Assembly (NCBI RefSeq): GCF_020906515.1
Contig: NC_085852.1
Coordinates: 620,001-684,000, forward strand
DNA: 64,000 nt
Reading direction: 5' to 3'
DNA from: Vanrija pseudolonga
Lineage: Eukaryota; Basidiomycota; Tremellomycetes; Trichosporonales; Trichosporonaceae
The notes beneath the pieces are model-generated. The model ran no database searches. It saw only the letters and a program-made list of their open reading frames with translations, and was not told the DNA's origin. The translations under genes were made by a program, and so were the position numbers. This document shows positions 35,477-46,600 of the stretch, in pieces. How positions within the stretch are numbered: position 1 is the stretch's first letter; each line of letters starts with the position of its first letter.

Positions 35477-37555
35477 ATGTCAAAGGCAGGCAACTACCTG
35501 CGCTCCGGGCAGTCGTTTGTCAACAAGCTCGCGGGCGAGAAGCCCCACTCGTCCGTCACCGACTGGGTCGAGGTGCTCTCGTCGGACAGGTACGACGAGC
35601 TCAGCCTCGACGGCATCCCCGAGCTCGTCGACAGCGTCAACCTGCAGGGATCGCAGGGCACGACCGAGGCCGCACGCGCGATCCGAAAGAAGCTCAAGTA
35701 CGGCAACGTGCACCGCCAGCTGCGCGCGCTCGTCATCCTCCGCTCGCTCACCGAGAATGCGGGCAAAAACTTCCAGCTCAACTGGGCCGACCAGCGCCTG
35801 CTCGACCGCCTCCGCGAGATGGCGACCGACGTGAGTGCCGGTGCTGGCCTTGACGCCTTTGATGGCCTGGGAGAAGAGCCCATTCCTGCGACGCGGCACG
35901 GTTCGCTCGCGCTAACACTGCACAGGGACTGCTCGACCCCAAGGTTAAGAAGCGCCTGATCCTCGTGTTCCATGCCTGGTCGATCCAGTATGCGGTGAGT
36001 TGGCCAGGCATAGCGATCATCTCTTGCTGATCAGCCCAGGATGAGCCTAGGATGCAGACGGTCGCCGGCCTCTTCCGCCAGTACAGTGGCCGCAAGGTAA
36101 TGAGCCCTCCCGGCAACCTTTGCTGACTGCCCAGCCGGTTCCTGGCGCGCCTGGTGGCGGCCATGCCACCCGCAGCTCTGTTAGCTCCATCTCGGCTGCG
36201 ACTACGCCTGATGCTGCCACCCCGGGACGTGGTGGCTTCTCGGACACGGACCCGCTGTACAAGCACAGCTGGGAGCCGGCCCCGGGCCAGAGGGGCGCCG
36301 ACACGTACGCTGACCTGGCATCTGCCCGGGCCGACGCCGAGGAGCGCAAGCGCCAGCGTGAGGGCCGCATTGCTATCGAGCACCGTGAGGCTGAGCTCGA
36401 GCGCCGTGAGCGCGACCTCAAGCGCAAGCAGGAGATGGCTGCGATCGAGTCGCGCCGCCAGCGGGAGGCCCAGGAGGAGGCCGATCGCCGCCGCCAGGCC
36501 AAGCTCGACAGAAAGAACCAGCCCAAGCGTCCAAAGTTCAACTTTGAGAAGGAGAAGCCCCAGATCATGGTCGCTGTCGCCAACGCTATCCAGGCCGCCA
36601 ACAACCTCGTCAACTCGTGCAGGCTCGTCAACCGCGAGACTGAGAACATTACCGAGAACCCTAGGGTGCAGGACAGCCTCGACAAGGCCAAGGCCGCGCG
36701 CCGTGCCATTATCAGATACATCCACTTGGTCAACCAGGAGGAGTTTGTTGGCACGCTCCTCGACGCCAACTCGAGGATTGTGGAGGCGATCCAGTTGTAT
36801 GACAAGGTGGGTTGCCGATACTTGGATAGTTCTGACCCAGCAGCTCTCCAAGCCTGCCGCTCTCGACTCGGACTCGGACCATGAGCTTAGCCCTGCGGAG
36901 AAGGCCGAGGCTGAGCAGGTGGAGAAGATTCGCCAGCGTCTCGCGGCACAGAAGCTCGAGTCTCAGAGAACCGGCGAGCTCCAGCAGCTGCAGGATCAGC
37001 AAAAGGTCGAGTCGAAGCGTGCCGTTGCGCGCCAGGAGCGTCGCCAGGCTTCTGGCACCTCGTCGCGCCAGGGAGCCCCGTCGTCGGCGTACGCCGACCT
37101 GCAGGACCTGCAGTTTGGCTCGATTGGGAACAAGGGTGCTGCTGGCCTCCCGCCCCCTATCCGCCCGGACTCGGACGCCGGCTCGATTGCTGGAGGGTGA
37201 GTTGACGAGGCGTAGCTCCAGCTAACACTGCCAGGTCTCTGTCCGACTTCTCCGACTATGATAGCTCGGAGGACGAGTGGCGCGCTGCTCACTCACGCCA
37301 GCAGTCGAGACAGTACGACTACCGCCACAACTACGGCGGCTCGTCGTCCAAGAACCCCGACCCGCAGGAGGGCAACACATACCAGTCGCTCGAGGACGAG
37401 TTTGGCTCCAAGGGCCTGCTTGACCCCAACGACCCCTTCGGAGATCCGTTTGCCGACGACGAGGAGGCCACGACCCCGCACCAGGAGAAGCCGCGCCAAG
37501 AGTGTACGTCCCCTCCACGTTGACTCGTGCTGACTCTCAGGGGCTGCAATCTAAC
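35477..37555 (+). CDS. LSB5: VHS-GAT domain protein, LSB5-like
   Basis: Probable adaptor linking ubiquitin/membrane traffic to actin at endocytic sites, as yeast Lsb5 does. Exons: 35477-35830, 35926-35994, 36040-36096, 36135-36806, 36841-37196, 37235-37503 and 37542-37555, giving 596 residues. The VHS domain covers about residues 10-155 (SVTDWVEVLSSDRYDEL, NVHRQLRALVILRSLTENAG, KRLILVFHAWSIQY). A highly charged helix follows (ADAEERKRQREGRIAIEHRE and more), then a GAT domain at about 245-345 (IMVAVANAIQAANNLVNSC, REEF-like QEEFVGTLLDANSRI). The acidic C-terminus has NPFG-like DPNDPFGDPF motifs. The last exon encodes only WAAI. Vps27/Hse1 are excluded by the lack of FYVE or SH3 domains. Confidence 0.88.
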
Positions 37556-37712
37556 TGCGTGCACACACACACACACACGCCTAGAATCAGTAGTAATCAA
37601 ACGCGCCCAAGATGTGTTTTAATGGAAAACCCGGAGGCTCTTTCATTCCCCGTTTCAAGAACCCAGAGTAGTCCCATAGTGGCTATGGCATGATATGTAC
37701 TTTCGACTCGGT

Positions 37713-39593
37713 CTACTTCCTCTCCAGCGAGTCGGCTCCGCGACGGAGGGCATTCTTGAGGCCCTCGCCAAGAACGTTGGCCGTGGCAGTTGCGACGTTC
37801 TTGACGACCTGGAAGCCCTCAAACGCGTCGGCAGCAGCGGCGGTAAAGCCAGCAGGGCGGCCAGCGAGGTTGTCGCTGGCGTTTGCGCGGCCAAACTCGC
37901 GCAGCTGGCCGACACGGGGCTGGCCCGAGATGCCCGAGCCCGCATTAGCCATGAAGAAGCTCTTGAGGGGGCCGAGCTCGTTGATGACCTCGAGGCCGGT
38001 AGACCGGGCCCAGTTGACGAGGGGGTTGCGCGAGCCGAACACGCTGTTGAGCTTGTCGACGGTCGCGAGCATGAGGTGATTGGGGAGGTACCGCTCGCGG
38101 GGGTACGGTGCGAGGGCGGTGATGGAGCCGAGATCCGATCCGACCTGGCGAGCAGTGTTGAGCGTGGCGGCGAGCACACGGGCGTCGGCCAAACCGGCGT
38201 TGAGGCCCTGCCCGGCCAGCGGGTGGGTCGTGTGGCAGGCGTCGCCGACGAGCGCGAGCCGGTGCGCAGTGTACTGGTCTGCGTGGGACAGGCGGAGGGG
38301 GAAGCCGGCGACCGACGCCTTCGGGATGTTGGTCACGGTCGGGGGGAGCGGCGCGTCCGTGTGCGCCGTGGGCTCGAGGGTGGCCAGCACGCCGGCGAGC
38401 GCCTCGGCCGAGAGCGGCGCCTTGGCCGCGTCGGCCTGGAGCAGCGCGTCGTGCATGAGCGCGAGGTCGGGCTCGGAGAGGGAAAAGCCGGCGTTGACGG
38501 CCGTCACGAGGGCCGGGATCTCGAGGCGCTTGAGCGCGGCCGCGAGCGCCGGCGTCGTCGACCACACCATCGTGCTCGCCGTGTCTGACAGCGGGAGGAA
38601 CGCGAGCGGGCCGGTCGGCAGGAAACGCTGGAACGCCGTGTGGTTGGGGAACACGAGCTGCGGGGCGTGCTCGAGCGTCGCGACGACGGCGTGCGTGTCG
38701 TATGCGTGCCCAAAGGTCTCGATGTTGGCAAACTTGCGCACTGGCGAGTTTGGCCCGTCTGCGCCGATCTGGACACGGTGAGCTAACCTCCCGTAGCTGT
38801 ACTCACCACCAAGCTCGCGCGGACCCAGTCGTCCCCGACCTTGAGGCCGACCCAGCCTCGGCCTTCACCATACCGCATCTCCGTGACGCGCGCGCCCTCG
38901 CGCACGCTCACCACGCCGGGCACCTCGTCGAGCCGGCGGAGAAGCGCGCGCTGCGTGTTGATGTTCTCGGTCATGCGGGCGAGCGGCTTGTCCTGCGGCG
39001 GGAAGTGGAGCATCGGGTGGCTCCCGGCGTCGGGGTTGGCCCAGACGATGATGTCGTCGACGGCGTTGCTCCTGTGCAGTGCGATGTTCTTCCACGCGTC
39101 AATGCTGTCGAGCCACTCGATGTTCTCGGCCGTGAGCGACGACACGCGGTTCGACCACTCGCCCGCGTCGTCCCAGTTGCGCACTGGGCCGAGGGAGCCG
39201 CCCTCGAGGAGCAGGATGCGCGTCGTATCCCGGAGGGTCTTGTACGAGACTGGAGGGGCGGGGTCAGCTGGCTCGCGGGGGAGTGCTTCAGCTACACTCA
39301 CCAAGTGCCGACGCGAGCGCGAGGCCGGCCGGCCCACCGCCGATAATGACAATGTCATACGTGTCCTCGGCGGAGATGGGTGGGATCGGCTCCAGTGGGG
39401 GAGCAGCAGCAGTCGAGTGTGCGCGGCGTGGTGTCGACGTCAGGGGCCGGGAGATGCCGGACGAAGACGACGAGGACGACGCGGCGGGCGAGAAACGCGC
39501 CCGCGCGGCAAGCGCGCGGGGGAGCACGCGGCGCGAGGACGACGCAGCGGCGGGCTCGAGTATCCGTGTGACTGACGCCAGCGAGCGCTGCAT
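37713..39593 (-). CDS. COQ6: Ubiquinone biosynthesis monooxygenase COQ6
   Basis: Mitochondrial FAD-dependent enzyme that hydroxylates the C5 position of the coenzyme Q ring. Exons: 39593-39302, 39249-38807 and 38768-37713, giving 596 residues. The N-terminus is rich in Arg, Ser and Ala without acidic residues (RRVLPRALAARARFS), as in a mitochondrial presequence. The dinucleotide fold is DIVIIGGGPAGLALASAL. The DG motif is GADGPNSPVRK, created across the last intron. The second FAD motif is LVGDACHTTHPLAGQGLNAGLADA. The protein is longer than yeast Coq6 (479), mainly at the N-terminus and through C-terminal extensions. Convergent with the LSB5-like gene; the two stops are only 157 bp apart. 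Confidence 0.95.
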
Positions 39594-41170
39594 GGTTGAT
39601 GTTGTTGGTTTTGTTGTGGAAAGAGTCGAGTCGAGGGTGCGGAGATGCCGGTTGTGATTGCGCGTGCTCCGAAATCTGAGTTGGACGTGTGGCAGTAGGT
39701 GGAGGTGGGCTCGGCGTGGGTCGTGGGTGTGCCGAGGCGGGTGGGGCTCCGTTTGCGTCGTGTCCAGATGGTAGCCATTTGGCGGAGCATCATGCATGCG
39801 CTGCGTAGGATGGATACTGACAGGTGCTGCCTGTAGTTAGGCGTGCACTGTGCCGAGCACGCGCCTGCCTTGTTGCGAACCCTCGTCGCAACGCCATGAC
39901 AAGCTCGCCAACTCGCCATCTCGACGACTGACGGCGGCGTCACGACCCCTTGCCCAGCCAAACTCGGCCGCAACTCCCCCGAGACATACACGCGTGATGA
40001 CAACGAGCAGGGCTCGACAACTCTCCAACTTGCCAAAGACGGAAGTGGAGGCGGCGTTCGTTAGCCCCAAGTCGCCCCGTCACGCAGTGACACCAGCACC
40101 GCCTGCAACTTTTTCTGGGTCTTTGGATTTGCCGTTAGTCGGCGCCAGCGGTGCCGGTGGCGCTACTGCTTAGCAACGACATGCATAGGTGGGAGGTGGG
40201 CTGGTCGCGACTGGAGCAAGCGAGTTGATCGGGCCCAGCGGTGCGGGACGCGCGATTATCTGATAGTGTGGTGGGTGGTCTCTAGTCGAGTAGTGTGGGG
40301 CGGGTTGTCACCCGTCGAGTGGAGATGGGGGTGCTCGCCTCCTCGCCGAGACGACGGAGATAGCGCTCGTTTCCGCCCCGGCGCCGCTCCGAACACCGAC
40401 ACCGCAGACCACGCCGCCCTCGCACTCCGCTCCGCTAGCTGAAACGCGTGGCGCGCGAGGCTTGCACTAGCGCGCGCGGCGTGGCGATATCGGTGTCTGG
40501 GGTTGGGGTGTTTCCAGTGGCTGTGAGGCTGAAGTGAATCCTGGCGTGCGTGTCAACTTCCGGAAACGAACATGCTGATACGAGGAGACATGGTCGTGGT
40601 GTGTCTAGGTGCGGACGAAGTCGCCCAGTCCGAACACGAGTGCGAGGACGAGGACGAGTAGGAACTTGGCTCTGAATAGATATGTGGACCTGATTGAGAT
40701 ATCCTAAGTAGGAACGGAGCGAGAAAAGGGACGTTTCAGTAAGCCAGGAGCCGGGTATCGTGACTCCGAGGGGCCGTTGAGAAGACGAAGGCTGGCTGGT
40801 GGCGGGTCTTAGGCGTTTGACTCGCTGTCGACGCAACGAGCATAGTCCATCAGACAGCACAAGTAATATTCAGTCACTGAATACCTCGAAAGGCTTTTGA
40901 ACACCCTGCAATGTATGGTGGAAAGTCAGAACAAGACGGATAGGCAGTCATTGTAGTCGACGGAGTGCAGTCTCGTTGCCATACTGAGCCACGCGGAAGC
41001 CACGTGGTTAAGGAAGCACGTGACTCACCATCAACATGAACTCGAACCAACCTCGACACATTCGATGTTCGCTCTTTCTCCATCGGCGACGCATCAACAA
41101 CACTTTGTCGGACAAGCACACTGGCGTGATTTGGAGCCGAAACTCAGCACCCCAGCCACACAGAGACACG
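39594..41170. promoter_or_regulatory. Divergent region between COQ6 and YAF9
   Basis: 1.6 kb between two starts. It contains a likely small membrane-protein gene on the - strand (last exon at 40605-40703). Two CACGTG E-boxes (41001-41006 and 41017-41022) and an overlapping TGACTCA (41021-41027) lie 150 bp before YAF9. Elsewhere I see nothing. Confidence 0.45.
40605..40703 (-). CDS. Last exon of probable small tail-anchored protein
   Basis: After a typical acceptor (TACTGAAAC branch-like, pyrimidine tract, TTAG) a 99-nt exon encodes 32 residues ending in a stop. It reads DISIRSTYLFRAKF, then a strongly hydrophobic LLVLVLALVFGLG, then DFVRT. This looks like the C-terminal membrane anchor of a small protein. 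Plausible upstream pieces are an ATG-containing exon ending MLM before a GTGAGT donor at about 41027, a short exon GVQKPFE (about 40906-40886), and an Arg/Ser-rich exon starting at about 40822. The donor before the last exon is not canonical (GTCACG), so the full model is unsure. I do not recognise the family. Confidence 0.38.
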   Translation of the reverse strand, partial: DISIRSTYLFRAKFLLVLVLALVFGLGDFVRT

Positions 41171-42572
41171 ATGTCGACCAACGAGCGTATCAAGGTGAGC
41201 CGAGCCGAGCCGGCTGCGGCAGCTCGTCGCGTGTCCCCAGCTCACCCACTCCAAGGGCATCCAGGTCCACCGGCCCATCATCTATGGCTCGCATGCGCGC
41301 CTGCTGACCGAGGAGGAGAAGGCCACGGCGCCTCCGGGACGTAAGTAGCTTCGGGTGTTGTCGATGTCGCAAGCTCACAACCCAGACACGCACCGCTGGT
41401 CCATCTTCCTCGCGTCGGCCGCGACGCCCCCACCCGCGCCGCGCGCCTCGTCGTCCAACGACCCGCCCCCCATCGACATGGACTACATCGCCGGCGGGGC
41501 AGACGACATGTCGTACCTCATCAAGCGCGTCGTGTTCCGCCTGCACGAAACGTATCCTAACCCCAACCGAAGTGAGCAGCTCACGGTTTCCGATGGTACA
41601 TCAGCTGACACCCCAGTGTGCGAGAAGCCGCCGTACAGGGTCACCGAGACGGGCTGGGGAGAGTTCACGGTCCCCATCAAGATCACCTTTGTGCCCGAAG
41701 CCGGAGAGAAGGCCATGACGCTCAACCACGCCATCAAGCTGCACCACTGGGGCGAGCCGATCGAGGCGCCCTTGCCCTTGCCCGTGCCCCCAGCGACTGG
41801 AGAGACACCCGCCGCGACGCCAAAGGCCGAAAAGGTGGAGACGGAGGCCGCGACTGTCCCCAAGACCGAGGCGGCCCAGACCCCAGCAGCAGAGTCGACG
41901 CCGGCGGCAGCTGCGTCGGTGCCAGCCGAGGGGTCAGCCCCGACGTCTGAGGCGCCGACAGGTGTGGCAACCGACGCAGCCACACCAGCCGATGCGTCCG
42001 TATCTGCCACTCCTGTGGCCGGCGAGGTCGAGTTTGCCCCGCTCCCCATCCTGCCGACCATCGCGTCGTCATACCCCGTCCACGCGTGGCAGTACGACGA
42101 GCTTGTCTTCTCCGACCCCCAGACCAACTTCCTCAACCTCTTGAACGAAAACCCGCCTACACCGCTGCCTGCGCGGAATAGGCGGCCGCGTGACCAGCGC
42201 GAGGAGCACGAGCTCAAGGCTGGCAACAAGAAGAAGGCGCGCGCGTCTGCGTCGGCCCGCCCGAGTATCAGCCGAGCTGGGACAGAGTCGCGTGGAGGGA
42301 CCCCGCTGGCCGGTACGCCTGGTGCTCAGCCCGTCGGCGTTCCTGGCGAGCTCGGAAGCGCCGACGTTCCGCTCGAGTTTACGCAGGAGATGGAGAAGAG
42401 CGAGCACAACCGCCTGACCGAGATGAGAATAAAGATTGTCGAGCAGATGGACCGCTGGAGGTGAGTCTAGGCGTACCCGTGGCCGACCGAGCTCAGCTGA
42501 CACTTGCGCAGAGAAAAGCTCATCGCCAATGAGAAGGAGCTTGGCAAGCTCAAGGAGGAGCTGAGGGCATAG
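41171..42572 (+). CDS. YAF9: YEATS-domain protein YAF9
   Basis: Histone-acyl-lysine reader shared by the NuA4 acetyltransferase and SWR1 remodelling complexes. Exons: 41171-41194, 41241-41340, 41386-41571, 41617-42460 and 42512-42572, giving 404 residues. The YEATS domain covers about residues 8-150: RPIIYGSHARLL, GHTHRWSIFL, VVFRLHETYPNPNR, and PPYRVTETGWGEFTVPIKI containing the reader-pocket aromatic/GWGEF segment. A C-terminal coiled coil closes the protein (MRIKIVEQMDRWR, LIANEKELGKLKEEL), as in Yaf9/GAS41. It is much longer than yeast Yaf9 (226 residues). The excess is an Ala/Pro/Thr/Glu-rich insert (about residues 165-245), placed between the YEATS fold and the strand AWQYDELVFSDP. Confidence 0.93.
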
Positions 42573-43291
42573 GCGTGGCGTGGTGTAGACGGGGGCATGT
42601 TATAGGGCCGGTCATGGCTTAGACGCGGCCATTGCATTCATGCAGTTGTAGATGGGCTCTGAATGGCCTGCGCTTGGCCGTGGCCCGGCAGGCACATTCG
42701 GCCAGCGGTGAGGAGAATTTTGTGTGCCCTGGTGGGACCTGTGGTCGGAGGATTGTGTGGTAGAGAGTACGTTATGTACGGTGGCATGTGGTAACAGTGG
42801 TATTACGACGCGCAGATGCGCGGGTGCGCGGGGGTGGCGGATCGGTGGGCAGCTTTACAAGCTTCCTTCCAAGGGCGGCAGGGTTGACGTGCAGCAATTC
42901 AAGTGGGCTGAGTCGTGTCTGCGCGACGAGTGGAAAGTGGCATCGAGGCGAACTGGCGAAGAGGTGCATGTGTGGTGTGGCGTGGCGCGTGGCGGTTTGA
43001 CTGTTTCCACCAGAGGAGCGCGGCGAGCGCGGCCCGCGCCGCCCAGCATTCGAGAGGCACAATAGTATGTATGGGCTTGTTGTGACTGTCCCGAAACCTA
43101 CACCCACCCGCCCGCCCCCCTGCCCACGCCGGCTGCTGCGGATGCACTCACTCGCTTGCCACCTGATGTATATATGCACCCGATTTAATCCCACGGCCGT
43201 ATCACTGACGTCAGGCCGATCAGTCGCTTGACAACATAAATACCAATCCCCCCGTCGTCCGCAACCGACCCCCCCCCCCCCCCAACGCACA
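42573..43291. promoter_or_regulatory. Intergenic, promoter of 133-aa orphan
   Basis: Carries the YAF9 3' region. A full TGACGTCA palindrome (43206-43213) and a TATA-like CATAAATA (43235-43242) lie 50-85 bp before the next ATG. A run of 15 C (43269-43283) sits in the leader. Confidence 0.5.
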
Positions 43292-43693
43292 ATGCCCAAC
43301 CCGAACTGGACCGACGCCCAGAACGCAGAGTTCGCGGCCATCATGGCCTCCTTCAAAGTGACGCACCGCGGCGAGCTCGACGAAGCGGGGTACGACGCGC
43401 TCGCTAGCCACGACCGCGCGCTGCGGCTCAACATGTCCGACGACCCGCCGTGTGTCGTGGACATGCACACGCGCGAGTGGTGGACCATGGCCCCCGCTTT
43501 CGTCGCCGCCGTCACTGCTGATCGCGCGGCCGAGGAGGCCAACCCCCAGTGCGAGCCTGGCGACGGGCCGGCGCTGGAGGATATGGGCTTCGAGGAGTCC
43601 AAGGCGCTGTTCTTCAAGCTGCTCGGCGAGCGGCACCCCTCGCGCGGCCCGCCGCCGGTGCCGTCGGGGTCGGGGTTGGGGTCGGCGTCGTGA
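43292..43693 (+). CDS. Small orphan protein, 133 aa
   Basis: Single-exon frame with a well-placed TATA-like box and CRE-like site upstream. It opens MPNPNWTDAQNAEFAAIMAS, continues as a mainly helical acidic protein (FKVTHRGELDEAGYDALASHDRAL and REWWTMAPAFVAAVTADRAAEE), and ends in a Pro/Gly tail (PPPVPSGSGLGSAS). The lack of introns is unusual for this region. I see no known domain, signal peptide or membrane segment. The uneven residue use and promoter elements argue for a real gene. The function is unknown. Confidence 0.6.
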   Translation: MPNPNWTDAQNAEFAAIMASFKVTHRGELDEAGYDALASHDRALRLNMSDDPPCVVDMHTREWWTMAPAFVAAVTADRAAEEANPQCEPGDGPALEDMGFEESKALFFKLLGERHPSRGPPPVPSGSGLGSAS

Positions 43694-46600
43694 GATGTAT
43701 CCGAGTCGGCTGGGGCTTTGCCCAGCCGTCACAAGTGTTTCATTTCGTTGTTACGTCGCGGGGCTATGTACTACTTAGTCTGGTCCACAGTGGCGCCAAC
43801 CACCTCATTCTACCTCTGCACTCACTCCGGGCTGCAGACGCTGGTAAAGTCCTAAACAGCGCAAGATGTACACAGCCATCAGCAGTGGCCCACACTGACA
43901 CACCGCTCGCGGATACATCGAAATCGGCCAGGCTGGAAGAAACAAACGGGGTGGTGTTCACCGCCACTTGCCGATGACGAGGACATGTGGTGAACCCGCC
44001 TCACGGTTTTCTTTTCCAATGCCTTGTTCCAAGCTCCTTCTACACCACGGGCCAGTGTTCCAACGCCAGCTCGGGACCATTGCATATCGCGTTGGTATCC
44101 GGACATGAAGAAAACAAACTCAAGTGTCGTATCGTCCTCGTCGCTGCCACCGTCTCTCTGCGATCCGCAGCACCTCCTCCCGTAACAGACACCGACGTTA
44201 CCAAGCCGGTGCGAATAGCTCCAGCTTCAGCTCCAGCTGTGCAGCATGTCGAGCGAGCACAGTGGGGCAATCCGGCGGCGTCTACACGCCCAAAGTGGCT
44301 GCTGCGAGCCGCACGATGCCACTGCCCCGCCTCATAGCCGGCCCAGGCCATCAGGCACGGCTTCGGGAACGCGACAATTGCATCTTTTTCATCGCTTGCA
44401 CCTCGAGGTCGTGCACGACCACTCGTGACTTGGGGCACCGTAGCAGACACCAGGCGCTCCGCTCCGCTGCAGAGCACGTTCGGTCGCCCTGCCGTAAGGG
44501 CGTTTCTTGGAGATGCTTCCGGGGCAAGAACGGGATAGCGGAGTAGCATGTTTGTTGCAGTATATCTGGCAGTGGCGAGGGGCTATGTCTGCATCGTGCA
44601 GACGAAGACAGGAGGCCAGCCGGTGCGGCCGAACGGGCGCCGGCCTCGTTGGAAAACAAGTCGGCTTGATGTATCGTGCCCGCCGCAAAGATGGCCTTCA
44701 CCACCTTCCCCGCCACAGACGGCGGCAATCCGACGCCCGAATCACGCTTGTCCGCCACACCTTCTGCCCACTGCTGATACCCGAACACGTTGGTAGCACC
44801 GAGACATACACAACGAGATAGCCTGGGAGTTTTGATAAACACAGCGCACCAGCCGCACCAGGCGTGGGTTTGACGGCAACGCAGGGATTGAACGTGCCGC
44901 GAGGTTGTCGTAACAGCTTCCAGACCAACTCGATCGGCAACAGCAGCAGCATCGGACGCCGCCGCTGAAACGTTTGTTCGTCGTTTCGTCCCCGTTACCG
45001 TCTCCGTCGTCGCCGTGGCTGTCCGTGGCCGCCGTCGCAACACCCGCCCGCCCGGCCGCCCACGTTCATCGGCGTATCGACGTATGCATCGCCGTGAGCA
45101 GTTAGCCGTTGCTCTCAGCCAGTGTCACTGCATTCCTCCCCGCGGCTGCCCCGCGGCCGCAGAGTCAATGACGTCGAGGACGACGGCAGCAAGACTGATA
45201 GTGAGCTATATCAGGCGTTAGTGGTTCCGCCACGTGGCTGCCGACCTCTTCTTTTCTTTCGCCTCTACCCCCTCAGATCTGGCAACCGGGGTATTGCCGT
45301 CACGCGCGTGGGTGGGCGCCCGGCGCTGCTGGAACGGAACGGAAGGGCAAAGCCCCTCCCGAGATGACGTCTAAACGCGTCGGCGCACCGTTCGCGTGCG
45401 CCGCGGCGGGTTCGATCATAATGCGTCTGCGTCCTTTTCGTTCCAGCGACTGTTGCAAAGGCATGCTGTCTTGCGCTGGATCGCGCGCGCGCGCTAGCAC
45501 GCACACCTTGCACGCACTTCGCTGGATTAGTCGATCAGGGTTGGGCCTCTCCACAAGTACGTTACGCCAGTGGCCCCGAGCCGATGGCCTAGTTGAGGTT
45601 GTTCCGGTGCGGGGTTGTGAGTTATGTCAGAAAGGCCTGCACACAACGTGTTGGTCGTCGAGAGTCAAGAGTCTCGGTCGGTCGCTGTCGTGATCGGAAT
45701 GCTTGATGGCTACAGCAAGCCGAGACGAAACACGGCCCAGGTGTTTGTTGTCGTCGGCCCCTTGGGGCATGTACGACGTGCACGCGTCGGTAGGTCGCTT
45801 GCGGGGTGTATGCATGGGCTGCTCGCGAGGGGAAAATGTCAGACGCCCTCCAGGCAGCCCGCGGACATGGGAGTTGTAGGGGTTTGGGGTTGTGCAGCCG
45901 CGCGGCAGTGACGAAGGGGGCGTGGTTTCAGGGTGTTTAGACGTGCCACTGGTGGTGGGTGGTGATGCAGTGACGACAATGGCACACATCGTAGTGCTCG
46001 ACCTTGCTCGACCATCACCCCCCCTCTGCCACCCGCTCCCCGCCCCCCAATTTGGCGGGGCGCCAGCTACCTCCGAGGCTTTTTCACTCCGCCGCGGCGG
46101 GCGTCAAGACTCAATACGGGCATGGCATGGCATGGCATGGCATGTTGGCGCGCCGCGTCGTCGTCGTGTCGCCGCCTTTGCCGCCATACGCCGCCCCGAG
46201 GTGCCGAGGATTATGGAGCGACGAAACGAGCTAGAGGGCGTCATGCCGCGCGCCGCCTTGGCCGCCGCAGCCGCCGCCGCCGCCGCCGCCGTCGCGAGCA
46301 AGCAAACGAACAAGCAAGGCCAGCAGCAGCTCGCGTGATACATTTAGGACTGACAGGAAACAGCTGTTGGGCTCGATTTGGCGTGTTGGCGCGTTGGCGT
46401 GCATGGCGCCGTGCTAGCAGCTAGGGGCAACAAGGGAAGGTGCAGCAAGGGGTCAGCGGCGGTGACGCCGCGCGCCGCGCGCCGCGCCTCGTCGGCATTT
46501 GTGCCGGGCTGATAATGCATAAATCGAGGGGTCGAGTTCCGTGTCTGTCTGTCTGGTCCAGGCGTGCGTCGAGACAAGACAGACGAAACACTTGAGCCCA

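Noticed and set aside
37695-38588. 297-codon + strand frame over COQ6
   Set aside because: Antisense shadow of the COQ6 last exon; composition follows its third-base GC bias.
44351-45043. 230-codon - strand frame
   Set aside because: No conserved motif, no supporting splice sites and no promoter-like context; treated as chance.
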